From Vibrio maritimus (GTDB lineage: Bacteria; Pseudomonadota; Gammaproteobacteria; Enterobacterales; Vibrionaceae): DNA of 64,000 nt. Where the stretch lies: positions 186,001 to 250,000 of the forward strand of contig BBMT01000002.1 in assembly GCA_000755425.1 (NCBI GenBank), in the 5' to 3' direction. The position numbers were made by a program, and so were the translations under genes. Each line of letters begins with the position of its first letter. Position 1 is the first letter of the stretch. Below are positions 45,842 to 54,682 of this stretch, one piece after another. Below the pieces are notes generated by a model that ran no database searches, was not told where the DNA came from, and saw only the letters and a list, made by a program, of their open reading frames with translations.

Positions 45842-45904
45842 CTACCCGCGCGATGTTTTCACGATAAGGAGGAGGTTCAGGAGTAGAGAAAAACGTAATG
45901 ACAC
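45842..45904 (-). CDS. leuL: leu operon leader peptide LeuL
   Basis: A 20-codon ORF starting with GTG, found only by reading the leader directly. Seven of its codons are leucine, six of them in the block LLL-N-LLL (CTA CTC CTG AAC CTC CTC CTT). GGAA lies about nine bases before the GTG; an in-frame GTG five codons earlier is also possible. The stop TAG lies about 34 bases before the attenuator. Leucine shortage would stall ribosomes at the Leu block and leave GCGGGT of the last codons free to pair with the terminator's first arm. Confidence 0.82.
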   Translation of the reverse strand: MSLRFSLLLNLLLIVKTSRG

Positions 45905-46034
45905 TGTTATGCGTTCCACAAAAATAAGTTACAAGATTAGTACCGCACTCAGCTTCATGCGTCAAGGGTTAATCTGAATTTTTATGGATATCGGAGCAGT
46001 TGGCTTTTTACTCGAGGTAAGGGGGAAAACTTAA

Positions 46035-46050
46035 TTAATCACATGATTAA
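46035..46050. promoter_or_regulatory. Operator-like palindrome 1 before the TetR gene
   Basis: TTAATCA-CA-TGATTAA is a perfect 7-bp inverted repeat. A near copy lies 58-65 bases downstream, next to the TetR start. Probably a binding site for the TetR repressor. Confidence 0.6.
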
Positions 46051-46099
46051 TATTTGATGAATTTAACTGTTCGCCGATTGAGCAAGCTTTACTCTACAA

Positions 46100-46114
46100 T
46101 TAATCAATGATTAA
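46100..46114. promoter_or_regulatory. Operator-like palindrome 2 before the TetR gene
   Basis: TTAATCA-A-TGATTAA repeats the same two half-sites with a 1-bp centre. It directly follows a TACAAT hexamer at 46095-46100, a candidate -10 box, and ends 17 bases before the start codon, so a bound protein would block transcription. Confidence 0.6.
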
Positions 46115-46131
46115 TAAAAGCAAGGATTGGT

Positions 46132-46782
46132 ATGACGAACGCTACCGAGACCACGCGTAAAGTCGGTCGCCCTAAAGAGCGCACCGATGCTAGGCAAAAA
46201 CTGCTGACTCATGCTAGAGAGCTATTTGTTGTTATGCCGTATGACAAAGTCTCGACACGTCTTATTGCTCAAAAGGCAGGTGTCAATATTGCATGATTCG
46301 TTACTACTTTGGTAACAAAGAAGGTCTTTTTGAGACTATGGTTCGCGAAACCATGATGCCGATGAAAAAGAAGATGGATGATATTTTCAACGAGAGCGAT
46401 CATCGTAATCTGTTTGAGTTCATGCGTATTTACTACCATGAAATGAATAAGGTCCCTCAGTTTCCGAGATTGGTCGCTCAAGTCATGCACATGCCGCCTT
46501 CAGCGACACAGCGACGATTGTTTGAAAAGGTGTTCACCGATATGGGAAGGCCAGACCATGATTTGATGTTTGGTAAGCTTCAAAAAAGCGGGGTACCTGC
46601 ATAGCGATGTCAATCCAAAGCTTTGTAAAGTCTCTTTCATTGCTCTAATGGTTTTCCCATTTGTGGCGCCGCCCGCCATGCTGCAACTACACGGTATTGA
46701 GTTAACCGAATCTTTCCTTGATGAACTGTTAGAACACAACATTCGTCTGCTCTCACGTGGTTTACTGCGTGACCAAACCTAA
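46132..46782 (+). CDS. TetR-family regulator of the RND operon (two frameshifts)
   Basis: DNA-binding repressor with an N-terminal helix-turn-helix (about 22-65: LLTHARELF, then VSTRLIAQKAGVNIAMIRYYFGNKEGLF) and a ligand domain. One base is missing at about 46293 (after VNIA) and one extra A is present in a six-A run at 46582-46587 (LQKAGYLHS). The two cancel in length and give 216 residues. It is the first gene of a unit with the adaptor and RND pump genes 20 bases downstream. Two operator-like palindromes precede it, so self-repression is likely. Ligand unknown. Confidence 0.87.
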
Positions 46783-46802
46783 TTAATTCAGAATGTAACC
46801 CT

Positions 46803-48121
46803 ATGAAGTCTATAAACAAAAAACTCCTTTTCTTTCCTGCGCTCGCAGTAGGCGTCGTGGCGTTAATCGCCGCTGTTAACTTACGTCCTGACGTACCAAC
46901 CAAACCGGCGGGCGATCGTTCACGTGTGGTGGATATCATGCCGTTACAGCCTCAGATGTCAGCTCCAGTGGCGATTGGTTTTGGTCGCGCAGAACCAAAA
47001 GTTCAATGGCAAGCCATAGCAGAGGTAACCGGGGCGGTTATCTACAAACACCCCAATCTTGAGAAAGGCACAGTGATAGCAGCGGGCACAGAAATTCTTC
47101 GAATTGACCCTTTAGATTATGAGCTCAAGCTATCTCAAGCCATTGCTGATCTGAAATCGAGCCAAACACAACTGGCGCGCTTGATCAAGAAGAGACCAAC
47201 CTAAAACAGACCCTGTCGATTGAGATGAATCGTTTGAAATTGGCGGAAAACGAGTATCAGCGCCGTGTGGATCTGAATAAGCGCGGGCTAACTTCACAGT
47301 CTGATGTTGATACTCAGCAGCAAAATATGCTTTCACAGAAGAAGCTAGTCCAAGAGATTGAAAACCAACTGGCGTTGATGCCAGATGAGCGTGGTGTATC
47401 TGAAGCACTGGTTAAGGTCAATCAAGCAAAAGCCGATGAAGCACAGCGCTCGCTAGAGAAAACCCGTATCACGCTGCCGATGACGATGCGTATCTCAGAG
47501 GTTGATGCTGAAATCAATCAGGTGGTGAACTTACAGCAAACCATGGTCACCGCGCACCTCAACGATGTCATGGAAGTGGAAGCACAATTGTCCATTCATG
47601 ACCTACAGCTGCTTTCGGACACACTCTCATGGGATGAAAACCAAGCAGAGCGCGGCGAGCTCGATAAACTGCAAGCGACAGTCGAGCTAAGTAGCGGCAA
47701 TCTAACTGCAACTTGGCCAGCCAAAGTTGCGCGCGTCAGTGAAACGGTTGATGCCAACCAAGCAACCGCAGGGGTGATCCTAGAGGTCTCTCAATTACCA
47801 AGCAGTAACGGCTTAGCGGGCACACCTGTGCTGGTTAATGGCATGTTTGTGAAGGCGACTATTGAAGGGCAAAAGCAGCAATCTTGGTCTGTTCCTGAGC
47901 GTGCTTTGCATGGTGACAAGATCTATTTGATGAACGCGGAAAATCGTTTGGAAATGCGCGATGTGAATGTCGAATATCGCCGTGACAATCAAGTGATCAT
48001 TTCTGGTGATCTTGAAGCGGGTGAGAAAGTAATCCTCAATGATATCTTGCCTGCCATTGAAGGGATGTTACTGCGTGATAGTCAAAGCGATGATGACAAC
48101 GCTGGAGAGGTCACCCAATGA
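46803..48121 (+). CDS. RND efflux periplasmic adaptor (membrane fusion protein, one frameshift)
   Basis: Periplasmic adaptor that links an RND pump to an outer-membrane channel. A single N-terminal hydrophobic anchor (about 7-25, no lipobox) is followed by the barrel-sandwich/lipoyl part (AEVTGAVIYKHPNLEKGTVIAAG), a coiled-coil hairpin, then beta domains. One G is missing at about 47183, where LARLDQEETNLKQ should be read. Repair gives 439 residues. Its stop overlaps the pump ATG (ATGA). No outer-membrane channel gene is in this cluster, so it likely uses TolC or another shared channel. Confidence 0.9.
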
Positions 48122-51100
48122 TTCGATTTTTCTCCAAACACCCAACGGCGGCGAACCTGCTGATGCTGGCGTTGTTGATACTGGGTATCAGCTCGCTGTC
48201 GACCATCAAGCGTGAGACCTTTCCTGAGTTCGATCCTCCCTACATTATGGCTGCGATCACTTACCCAGGCGCCTCTCCACAAGAAGTGGAAGAGAGCTTG
48301 TGTGTACGTATGGAAGATGCCGTTGACGGTCTTTCGAACATCGTTGAGACCAAATGTGAAGCGATTGAAGGCTCGGCAAGACTGACCCTTAAGCTTGATG
48401 AAAAAGCCGACATTGGCCGAATGCTGGTGGATGTTCAAACCCAGATCAACGCGATTAACGATTTTCCAGATGAGATTGAATCTCCAATCGTACAAGAGCT
48501 TGATTGGAATGAACCTGTCGTGGATGTGGCGATCACCGCTGAGACCAGTTGGCCAGAATTGAAAGCCTATGCGGAACAGCTAAAGCGCACACTTAAGCTC
48601 GACTACGGGGTCTCGCTCGTTGATGTCAGTGGCTTTTCTGATCACCAATATCGTGTAGAGCTCAATACTCAAATCATGCGTCAGCTTGGGTTAAGTATCG
48701 GTGATATAGCAACCCAAATTGGTAATCAAAATATTAAGCTGCCAAGCGGTAATGTCGAAACGGAAGATAAGAACTTTTTGATTCGCTTTGATGAGAGGCG
48801 TATTACGCCTCAAGAGTTAGAGTCGATTGTGGTGGGCTCTAGCCCAAGTGGCGCGTTAATTCGTCTTAAAGATGTGGCAACCATTACCGACCGATTCGAA
48901 TTGGATGAGCAAAAAGTCCTGTTTAACGGCAAGCCTTCCGCGGTACTAAAAATTAGCAAGAACAAGGAAGACGACGCACTACGTGTGAAAGAGAAGGTGA
49001 CGGAGTTTGTTGAAGCGCAGCGCCTGATCGCCCCTGAAGGGGTCACGCTTGAGATGACCAATGATATGTCGTCCATCCTGTGGGATCGCTTGACCATGAT
49101 GGTGAAAAACGGCTGGCAAGGTATCTTGCTGGTATTTGCGACCATGTGGCTATTCTTTAGTTTCCGTTACTCATTCTGGGTGGCCGCAGGCTTGCCGGTG
49201 GCGTTCCTTGGTGGCCTGTTCTTGATGGCGAACCTTGGACTCTCTATCAATATTATGTCTCTGGTGGGGCTGCTGATGGCGATTGGTATCATGATGGATG
49301 ATGCTATCGTGATCGCCGAGTCGATACAGGCGCACTTAGACCGTGGGCAGAAAATTGATGATGCGGTGATCAATGGCGTTAAGAAGGTGCTGCCAGGTGT
49401 TATCTCATCTTTCTTAACCACAGTGTGTATCTTCGGCAGTTTGCTGTTCTTGCAAGGTGAGATGGGCGCAGTGCTTAGAGCTGTGCCTCAGGTGCTGATA
49501 CTTGTCTTGTCGCTGAGTCTGGTCGAAGCCTTCTTGATTCTTCCAAATCACCTGTCTCACTCGCTGCATAAGCACAACCGTGACAAGCAGCCTGTGAAGT
49601 TCAAACGTGTGCTGCTGGAGCGATTTGAGCACTTCAGAAATACCACGCTAGTCAATGCGGTAGATAAAGTCGTCTCTTATCGCTACGCCTTCATGGGCAG
49701 TGTGTTTGCGGCGCTGCTTATCTCTGTCAGCCTACTTGCTGGTGGTGTGGTGAAGTTCAATCCGTTTCCAGCATTGGATGGTGACATTGCCGAAGCTCGT
49801 ATTATTCTGCCGCCGGGGGCGTCGTTGTCTCAAACAGAGCGAGTGGTTGATAGAATCGTTCTATCCGCTGAAAAGCTCAATAAGCAGTGGAGTGCAGAGG
49901 TAGAAGGAGGTGAAACTCTGGTGAAGCAGATCACCAGTCAGTTTAACACTAACCAAGATGCCAACGAGTCTGGCCCTCACATTGCTACGGTGAGGCTGGA
50001 TCTGCTCAGTGCAGAGATCCGCAACACGCTGATCGATGAATTTATCGATGCGTGGCGTGAGGATGTAGGAGAACTAGCCGACCCAATCTCAATGGTATTC
50101 AAGCAGCCAACGATGGGGCCGGGTGGCCGTGCGATTGAAGTGCGCATTGCGCATGACGATCTGGATATGCTGAAAGCCGCATCGGTAGAGATCCAGCAAT
50201 ACCTAAATGAGTTTGATGGTGTGAGCGGCGTACTTGATGACATGCGCCTCGGTAAAGAAGAGATCTTAGTTAAACTGCGCCCCGGTGCTGAGAGCTTTGG
50301 GGTTAACGGTCAGATGATCGCAAGTCAGTTACGTGCTGCCTTCTTTGGTCAAACTGCCGATGAGATCCAAGTCGGTGTCGAGAACATCAAGATTGAAGTG
50401 AAGCTCGACAAGCAAGATATCGGCGACATTCAGCAGTTGTCGAACTTCCCGATTTTCTTAGCGGATGGTTCACAAGTGCCGTTGGCATCCGTCGCGACGC
50501 TCGACTTTCAGCGTAACTATGTTCGTATTCAACGTGTTAACGGCCTGAGAACGGTCAGCGTATTTGGTGATGTTGATACCAGCAAAGCGAGCTCAACCGA
50601 TATCATTAGGCAGTTCCAAGCCGAAGAAGTCGCTAAGCTGCAAAAAGAGTACCCGGGACTGCGCTTTGACTTTGAAGGTGAAACCAAAGACAGCGCAGAG
50701 ACGGGCGCGTCGATGGCTAAAGGTTTTTTACTGGGGCTATTTGGCGTCTTCACCATTCTTAGCTACCAGTTCAGAAGTTATCTAGAGCCGTTTGTGGTGA
50801 TGCTAGCGATACCGCTTGCCTTTATTGGCGTGGTCTGGGGGCATTTGCTACTTGGACACTCGATGAGTATGCCAAGTATTATGGGCTTTGTGTCTTTGGC
50901 GGGGATTGTTGTCAACGACTCTATCTTGCTGGTGCAGTACATACGTCACCACGTTGATGAAGGTGACTCGGTGCATGACTCTGTGGTGAAAGCGAGTCGT
51001 GAGCGCTTTAGAGCCGTGTTCTTAACATCGATGACCACTGCGGCAGGTTTGCTTCCTTTGCTGACCGAGACCAGCTTACAGGCTCAGGTTATTCAGCCTC

Positions 51101-51219
51101 TGGTTATCTCAATTGTGTTTGGTATTTTTGCATCCACAGCTTTAGTGCTGTTCATGATTCCTTCGGCCTACGCCATCCTCGCGGATTGGGGATTGGTTCA
51201 TAAACACGAAGAGCTTTAA
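48118..51219 (+). CDS. RND-family efflux permease
   Basis: Proton-driven inner-membrane transporter of the AcrB/HAE1 superfamily, 1033 residues, intact. It has the usual plan: helix 1 near residue 12, a large periplasmic loop, helices 2-6 around 325-490, helix 7 near 530, a second loop, and helices 8-12 from about 865. Helix 4 carries the proton-relay Asp pair in IGIMMDDAIVIAES. Substrates cannot be told. It is translated coupled to the adaptor and is probably controlled by the upstream TetR protein. Confidence 0.94.
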   Translation: MIRFFSKHPTAANLLMLALLILGISSLSTIKRETFPEFDPPYIMAAITYPGASPQEVEESLCVRMEDAVDGLSNIVETKCEAIEGSARLTLKLDEKADIGRMLVDVQTQINAINDFPDEIESPIVQELDWNEPVVDVAITAETSWPELKAYAEQLKRTLKLDYGVSLVDVSGFSDHQYRVELNTQIMRQLGLSIGDIATQIGNQNIKLPSGNVETEDKNFLIRFDERRITPQELESIVVGSSPSGALIRLKDVATITDRFELDEQKVLFNGKPSAVLKISKNKEDDALRVKEKVTEFVEAQRLIAPEGVTLEMTNDMSSILWDRLTMMVKNGWQGILLVFATMWLFFSFRYSFWVAAGLPVAFLGGLFLMANLGLSINIMSLVGLLMAIGIMMDDAIVIAESIQAHLDRGQKIDDAVINGVKKVLPGVISSFLTTVCIFGSLLFLQGEMGAVLRAVPQVLILVLSLSLVEAFLILPNHLSHSLHKHNRDKQPVKFKRVLLERFEHFRNTTLVNAVDKVVSYRYAFMGSVFAALLISVSLLAGGVVKFNPFPALDGDIAEARIILPPGASLSQTERVVDRIVLSAEKLNKQWSAEVEGGETLVKQITSQFNTNQDANESGPHIATVRLDLLSAEIRNTLIDEFIDAWREDVGELADPISMVFKQPTMGPGGRAIEVRIAHDDLDMLKAASVEIQQYLNEFDGVSGVLDDMRLGKEEILVKLRPGAESFGVNGQMIASQLRAAFFGQTADEIQVGVENIKIEVKLDKQDIGDIQQLSNFPIFLADGSQVPLASVATLDFQRNYVRIQRVNGLRTVSVFGDVDTSKASSTDIIRQFQAEEVAKLQKEYPGLRFDFEGETKDSAETGASMAKGFLLGLFGVFTILSYQFRSYLEPFVVMLAIPLAFIGVVWGHLLLGHSMSMPSIMGFVSLAGIVVNDSILLVQYIRHHVDEGDSVHDSVVKASRERFRAVFLTSMTTAAGLLPLLTETSLQAQVIQPLVISIVFGIFASTALVLFMIPSAYAILADWGLVHKHEEL

Positions 51220-51247
51220 AACCCCATAAATCTTACCTCTTAATTAA

Positions 51248-51289
51248 ATGAAAGTTAGTGACTAGGGTTCCTCTAGCGCTAACTTTCAT
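51248..51289 (+). terminator. Hairpin after the RND operon
   Basis: ATGAAAGTTAG and CTAACTTTCAT form a perfect 11-bp stem about 28 bases after the pump stop. A T-run is missing, so termination may be weak or Rho-assisted. Confidence 0.5.
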
Positions 51290-51374
51290 CATTTCTCCAA
51301 TAAATCGTCACCGAATTGTCATTGTTGCTGACTACTTTTTGATCATGAATTGCGCCTCTAACAAGGAGTAGGTT

Positions 51375-51917
51375 GTGCGAACGATTGAACCCATAGCAAG
51401 AATGGATTTGGCTTTTTCATTGTTTTGTTTAAAGCATCGCTTTAACGCCCAAGTAGCATCGGTGAGTCGTTGGGTGTCTAGAACGGGCGACGGTCATTTG
51501 TACCTGTTACTTGGTATCGCTGTTTTTTTGCTCGATGAATCTGTTGGCAAGCTGTTTTTTGCCGCAGCCTTGTTAGCGTTTACTATCGAGTTACCGATTT
51601 ACTGGTTAGCTAAAAACAGCTTCAAGCGTCGCAGGCCGGAAGAATTTTCTCATCTACTGCAAGCCTTTATTACTCCCTCAGATCGCTACAGCTTACCGTC
51701 TGGACATACAGCGGCTGCGTTTCTGATGGCGACCATTATTGGCCAGTTTTATCCCGAGTGGCACGATGCCGCTTTGATGTGGGCAATACTCATTGGCGCT
51801 TCACGTATTCTTCTTGGTGTGCATTTTCTTACCGATGTGGTGATTGGTGCGGTACTGGGGATGTCATCGGCATACATTGCACTTGAATATGTACAGGCTT
51901 GGTTAGGAGGCGTGTGA
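51375..51917 (+). CDS. PAP2-family membrane phosphatase
   Basis: Integral membrane phosphatase of 180 residues with the three PAP2 motifs: KNSFKRRRP (about 76), PSGHTAAAF (about 112), and SRILLGVHFLTDV (about 147), plus four to five hydrophobic helices. Members remove phosphate from phosphatidic acid or undecaprenyl pyrophosphate. The start is a GTG at 51375 with AAGGAGTAGG just before it. The stop is directly followed by the ATG of the next gene, so the pair forms an operon and may act on a shared lipid. Confidence 0.87.
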   Translation: MRTIEPIARMDLAFSLFCLKHRFNAQVASVSRWVSRTGDGHLYLLLGIAVFLLDESVGKLFFAAALLAFTIELPIYWLAKNSFKRRRPEEFSHLLQAFITPSDRYSLPSGHTAAAFLMATIIGQFYPEWHDAALMWAILIGASRILLGVHFLTDVVIGAVLGMSSAYIALEYVQAWLGGV

Positions 51918-52961
51918 ATGAAGATACTTTATGGCGTACAGGGCACGGGTAATGGTCATATTGCTAGAGCAAGAGCGATGAGTCAGGCGCTAGCCAACCA
52001 TGATGTGCAAGTCGACTTTTTATTTTCCGGCCGAGAGAAAAGTAAGTACTTCTCGATGCAGCAGTTTGGTGATTACCAAACGCGCCGCGGTTTTAGCTTT
52101 GTGACGGAAAATGGTCGTGTGAATTACATGAAAACAGCGTTTGAGAACAGTTTGCCTCACTTTATTCGTGAAGTCAGAGAACTCGATGTTTCTGGTTATG
52201 ATGTGGTGGTCAATGACTTTGAACCCGTTTCCGCTTGGGCGGCAAAGCAGCAAAACATACCCACTGTAAGTATTAGCCACCAAAACGCCTTTCTGTTTGA
52301 TGTACCTCAAAAAGGCGCAAACTGGCTGGATGATTCGGTGATTCAGCACTTTGCTCCATCACAGTATCAGCTAGGTCTGCACTGGTATCATTTTGGACAG
52401 CCTATTCTGCCACCTATTGTGCATACATCTGGAGAGGATGTGACCTCCGAAGACTTTATTCTTGTCTACCTTCCATTTGAAAATACTGAAGCTATTGTTG
52501 ACCTGTTGCTCAGATTCAGTCAAAACAACTTTATCTGTTATCACCCTGAGAACATTGAGCAGGTTCAGATAGAAAACATTTTAATGAAACCACTTGGCCA
52601 CGAGAGTTTTCAATGCGATCTCCATCGCTGTGCCGGTGTGATCGCGAACGGTGGCTTTGAGTTGCCGTCAGAGGCGCTCAGCTTAGGTAAGAAGTTACTA
52701 GTGAAGCCACTGGATGGACAATTTGAACAGCAAAGTAATGCGGCAACACTGGATAGTTTGGGGCTAGCTCAATCTATGGACTTTCTTGATGCCAGTGTGA
52801 TTCGCGATTGGTTGGATGAGAAACAAGCTGAGCGGGTTTTTTATCCAAATGTAGCCGAAGGTATTGCCGATTGGCTAGTGAGCGGACATTGGTCGTGTAG
52901 TGCTAATCTGCGCAAGCGCCTTTGGGATAAAGTCGACTTTCCTAGTTACGCCTCAGTGTAA
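51918..52961 (+). CDS. Glycosyltransferase-like protein of the MJ1255/VC2487 family
   Basis: Protein of 347 residues with a GT-B-like layout. The N-terminal motif is YGVQGTGNGHIARARAM with a Gly-His loop; the C-terminal half has GVIANGGFELPSEALSLGKKLLVKPLDGQFEQQSNA, like the nucleotide-sugar binding region of MurG/UGT enzymes. It belongs to the conserved family named after MJ1255 and VC2487, whose substrate I do not know. The ATG directly abuts the PAP2 stop. A long hairpin with a T-run follows. Confidence 0.82.
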   Translation: MKILYGVQGTGNGHIARARAMSQALANHDVQVDFLFSGREKSKYFSMQQFGDYQTRRGFSFVTENGRVNYMKTAFENSLPHFIREVRELDVSGYDVVVNDFEPVSAWAAKQQNIPTVSISHQNAFLFDVPQKGANWLDDSVIQHFAPSQYQLGLHWYHFGQPILPPIVHTSGEDVTSEDFILVYLPFENTEAIVDLLLRFSQNNFICYHPENIEQVQIENILMKPLGHESFQCDLHRCAGVIANGGFELPSEALSLGKKLLVKPLDGQFEQQSNAATLDSLGLAQSMDFLDASVIRDWLDEKQAERVFYPNVAEGIADWLVSGHWSCSANLRKRLWDKVDFPSYASV

Positions 52962-52983
52962 GTTCTCTTCATAATACCTAACT

Positions 52984-53064
52984 GACCGCTTGGTTAATTA
53001 GGGGCAGCAATAGTAAGACCCGAATCTCACTTTGGTTCGGGTTTTGTTGCTATTGTAAGCGGTC
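52984..53064. repeat. Nested inverted repeat (81 bp)
   Basis: Three stems share one centre: GACCGCTT/AAGCGGTC at the ends, CAATAG (53008) with CTATTG (53050), and ACCCGAA (53018) with TTCGGGT (53036). The inner stem extends by A-T pairs. The whole can fold into one long hairpin. Confidence 0.7.
53015..53048 (+). terminator. Terminator core after the glycosyltransferase-like gene
   Basis: AAGACCCGAA and TTCGGGTTTT pair with one G-T wobble, with an 11-nt loop, then GTTG. Probably ends the PAP2-glycosyltransferase transcript. Confidence 0.6.
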
Positions 53065-53517
53065 ATATGCAATTGCCTTCTCTTCTTTTAAGCTTGGCTA
53101 TGTTCCACACTGATAGATATTAACTATATGCTATGCGAATAGTTGTGGTTGTCTTTTGTGCGTACATTAAATAGGCTTTGTTCGACGACTTGGTTAGGTG
53201 TCATAGTGCTTGGTTATGTATCTCGCTCCTTTGACCAACAAAAGTTATTAAAAATATAATTTATCTTTTTTTATATATGATGTAACTTATTGTTGTTTAA
53301 GGTTATTGCGTTTTTCTCGATAAAATTTGATGATTCTTTGTCAATCTTGTTGGTGTTGAGTTAATTATTGGTGGATAGTTGGTTTCGTCCTCGAAGTATG
53401 CAGAGGATTAATAGAATGACGTAAGGTACACCACAGGCGATGACGCTGTTCTCATTGTTCCGTTTTATTGGTTACCTACCCCAATAGTCGAGATTGAAAT
53501 TACACGAGGCTTACTAA

Positions 53518-54477
53518 ATGTTAGACAAAAAAGATGCTATGAGCGCAATCGCTAGTTACCGCATGGAAAGCACATTACGCGGCGTAGATCTAAACCTATT
53601 GACTGTATTCGACGCAGTGATGCAAGAGCAGAATATCACTCGCGCGGCGCATAATTTAGGTATGTCGCAACCTGCAGTAAGTAACGCAGTAGCGCGCCTT
53701 AAAGTGATGTTCAACGACGAGCTGTTTATGCGCCAAGGTCGCGGTATTCAGCCTACTCAACGCGCACGCCAGCTATTTGGTCCTGTGCGTCAAGCGCTTC
53801 AATTGATCCGCAATGAGCTACCAAGCTCAATCTTCACTCCAGAGACTTCAACGCGTCTATTTAAGATGGCGATTTGCTCTCCTTGTGATATGCGTTTTGC
53901 GCCACGAATCATGCAAACTATTTCTGAGCAAGCTCCACACGTTCAGCTTCATCTAGATGCAGAAGCAGACCGTCAGCTCGCAGACCGCATGCGTTTCCAA
54001 GAAATCGACTTTGTTATCGATTACGCTCGTTACGACGCTCAAGGCTTCTCAAGCACTGAGATCTTCCAAGATGAATTGGTTGTCGTAGCAGCTAAGAATC
54101 ACCCACGTATTCACGGTGCAGTGAGCACAGCTCAGCTAGCGAACGAAAAGCACGCTAAGCTATCAAAAGTTCACGGCGTTCGTAGCTTCTCAGAGCAAGC
54201 TTATCGTGACCTTGAGTGCCAAGCGTCTTACGAAGGTACTAGCCTAAGCAACGTACTGTACGTAGTTGGTCAATCTGAGCTAGTTACCATCGCTCCACGT
54301 TGGTTGGTTGAGAACGCAGTAAACAAAGATCAGCTTCAAGTACTGACGCTGCCAACTGAAAACAACAAGATCAGTGGCTTCCTGAGCTGGCATGAATCTA
54401 GTGAAAAAGATAAAGGTCACATCTGGTTGCGTGATCAACTAATGGTTATCTGTGGCGAAGTGGTTGCTTTGTCATAA
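53518..54477 (+). CDS. leuO: LysR-family regulator LeuO
   Basis: Global LysR-type regulator that counters H-NS in enterobacteria and controls stress and virulence genes in vibrios. The 319-residue protein has the winged helix-turn-helix at about 22-85 (DLNLLTVFDAVMQEQNITRAAHNLGMSQPAVSNAVARL) and the effector-binding domain after residue 110. The ATG follows CGAGGCTTACTAA. It lies near leuABCD, as in E. coli, but here on the opposite strand and with the RND and PAP2 genes between. A terminator follows. Confidence 0.93.
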   Translation: MLDKKDAMSAIASYRMESTLRGVDLNLLTVFDAVMQEQNITRAAHNLGMSQPAVSNAVARLKVMFNDELFMRQGRGIQPTQRARQLFGPVRQALQLIRNELPSSIFTPETSTRLFKMAICSPCDMRFAPRIMQTISEQAPHVQLHLDAEADRQLADRMRFQEIDFVIDYARYDAQGFSSTEIFQDELVVVAAKNHPRIHGAVSTAQLANEKHAKLSKVHGVRSFSEQAYRDLECQASYEGTSLSNVLYVVGQSELVTIAPRWLVENAVNKDQLQVLTLPTENNKISGFLSWHESSEKDKGHIWLRDQLMVICGEVVALS

Positions 54478-54496
54478 TCCATTACAACTTAATTAT

Positions 54497-54531
54497 AAAA
54501 GCCCTGAGTACGATGTATTCAGGGCTTTTTT
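54497..54531 (+). terminator. Rho-independent terminator after leuO
   Basis: AAAAGCCCTGA and TCAGGGCTTTT form an 11-bp stem with an 11-nt loop and extra T. Confidence 0.9.
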
Positions 54532-54682
54532 CATACTGGTCAGAAGCTTATTATCATCCAGCGGAAAAGCTGCCAGGAATTATTGATAACTTTGATGTCG
54601 GTCTGTTGCCTTTTTCGGCGGCACAGGTACACTTGTGCGCTCAAAAAGGCTTACATGTGTAAGCTAAAAGGTAAGATAGAAC

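Larger units (their letters stand above)
52962..53517. other. AT-rich intergenic region upstream of leuO
   Basis: These 556 bases hold no gene that I can support. The first part has a nested inverted repeat (52984-53064) with a terminator-like core. From about 53090 the sequence becomes AT-rich, with long T/A tracts near 53240-53285. Such DNA is typical of H-NS-bound leuO promoters; binding here is inferred. Confidence 0.5.
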
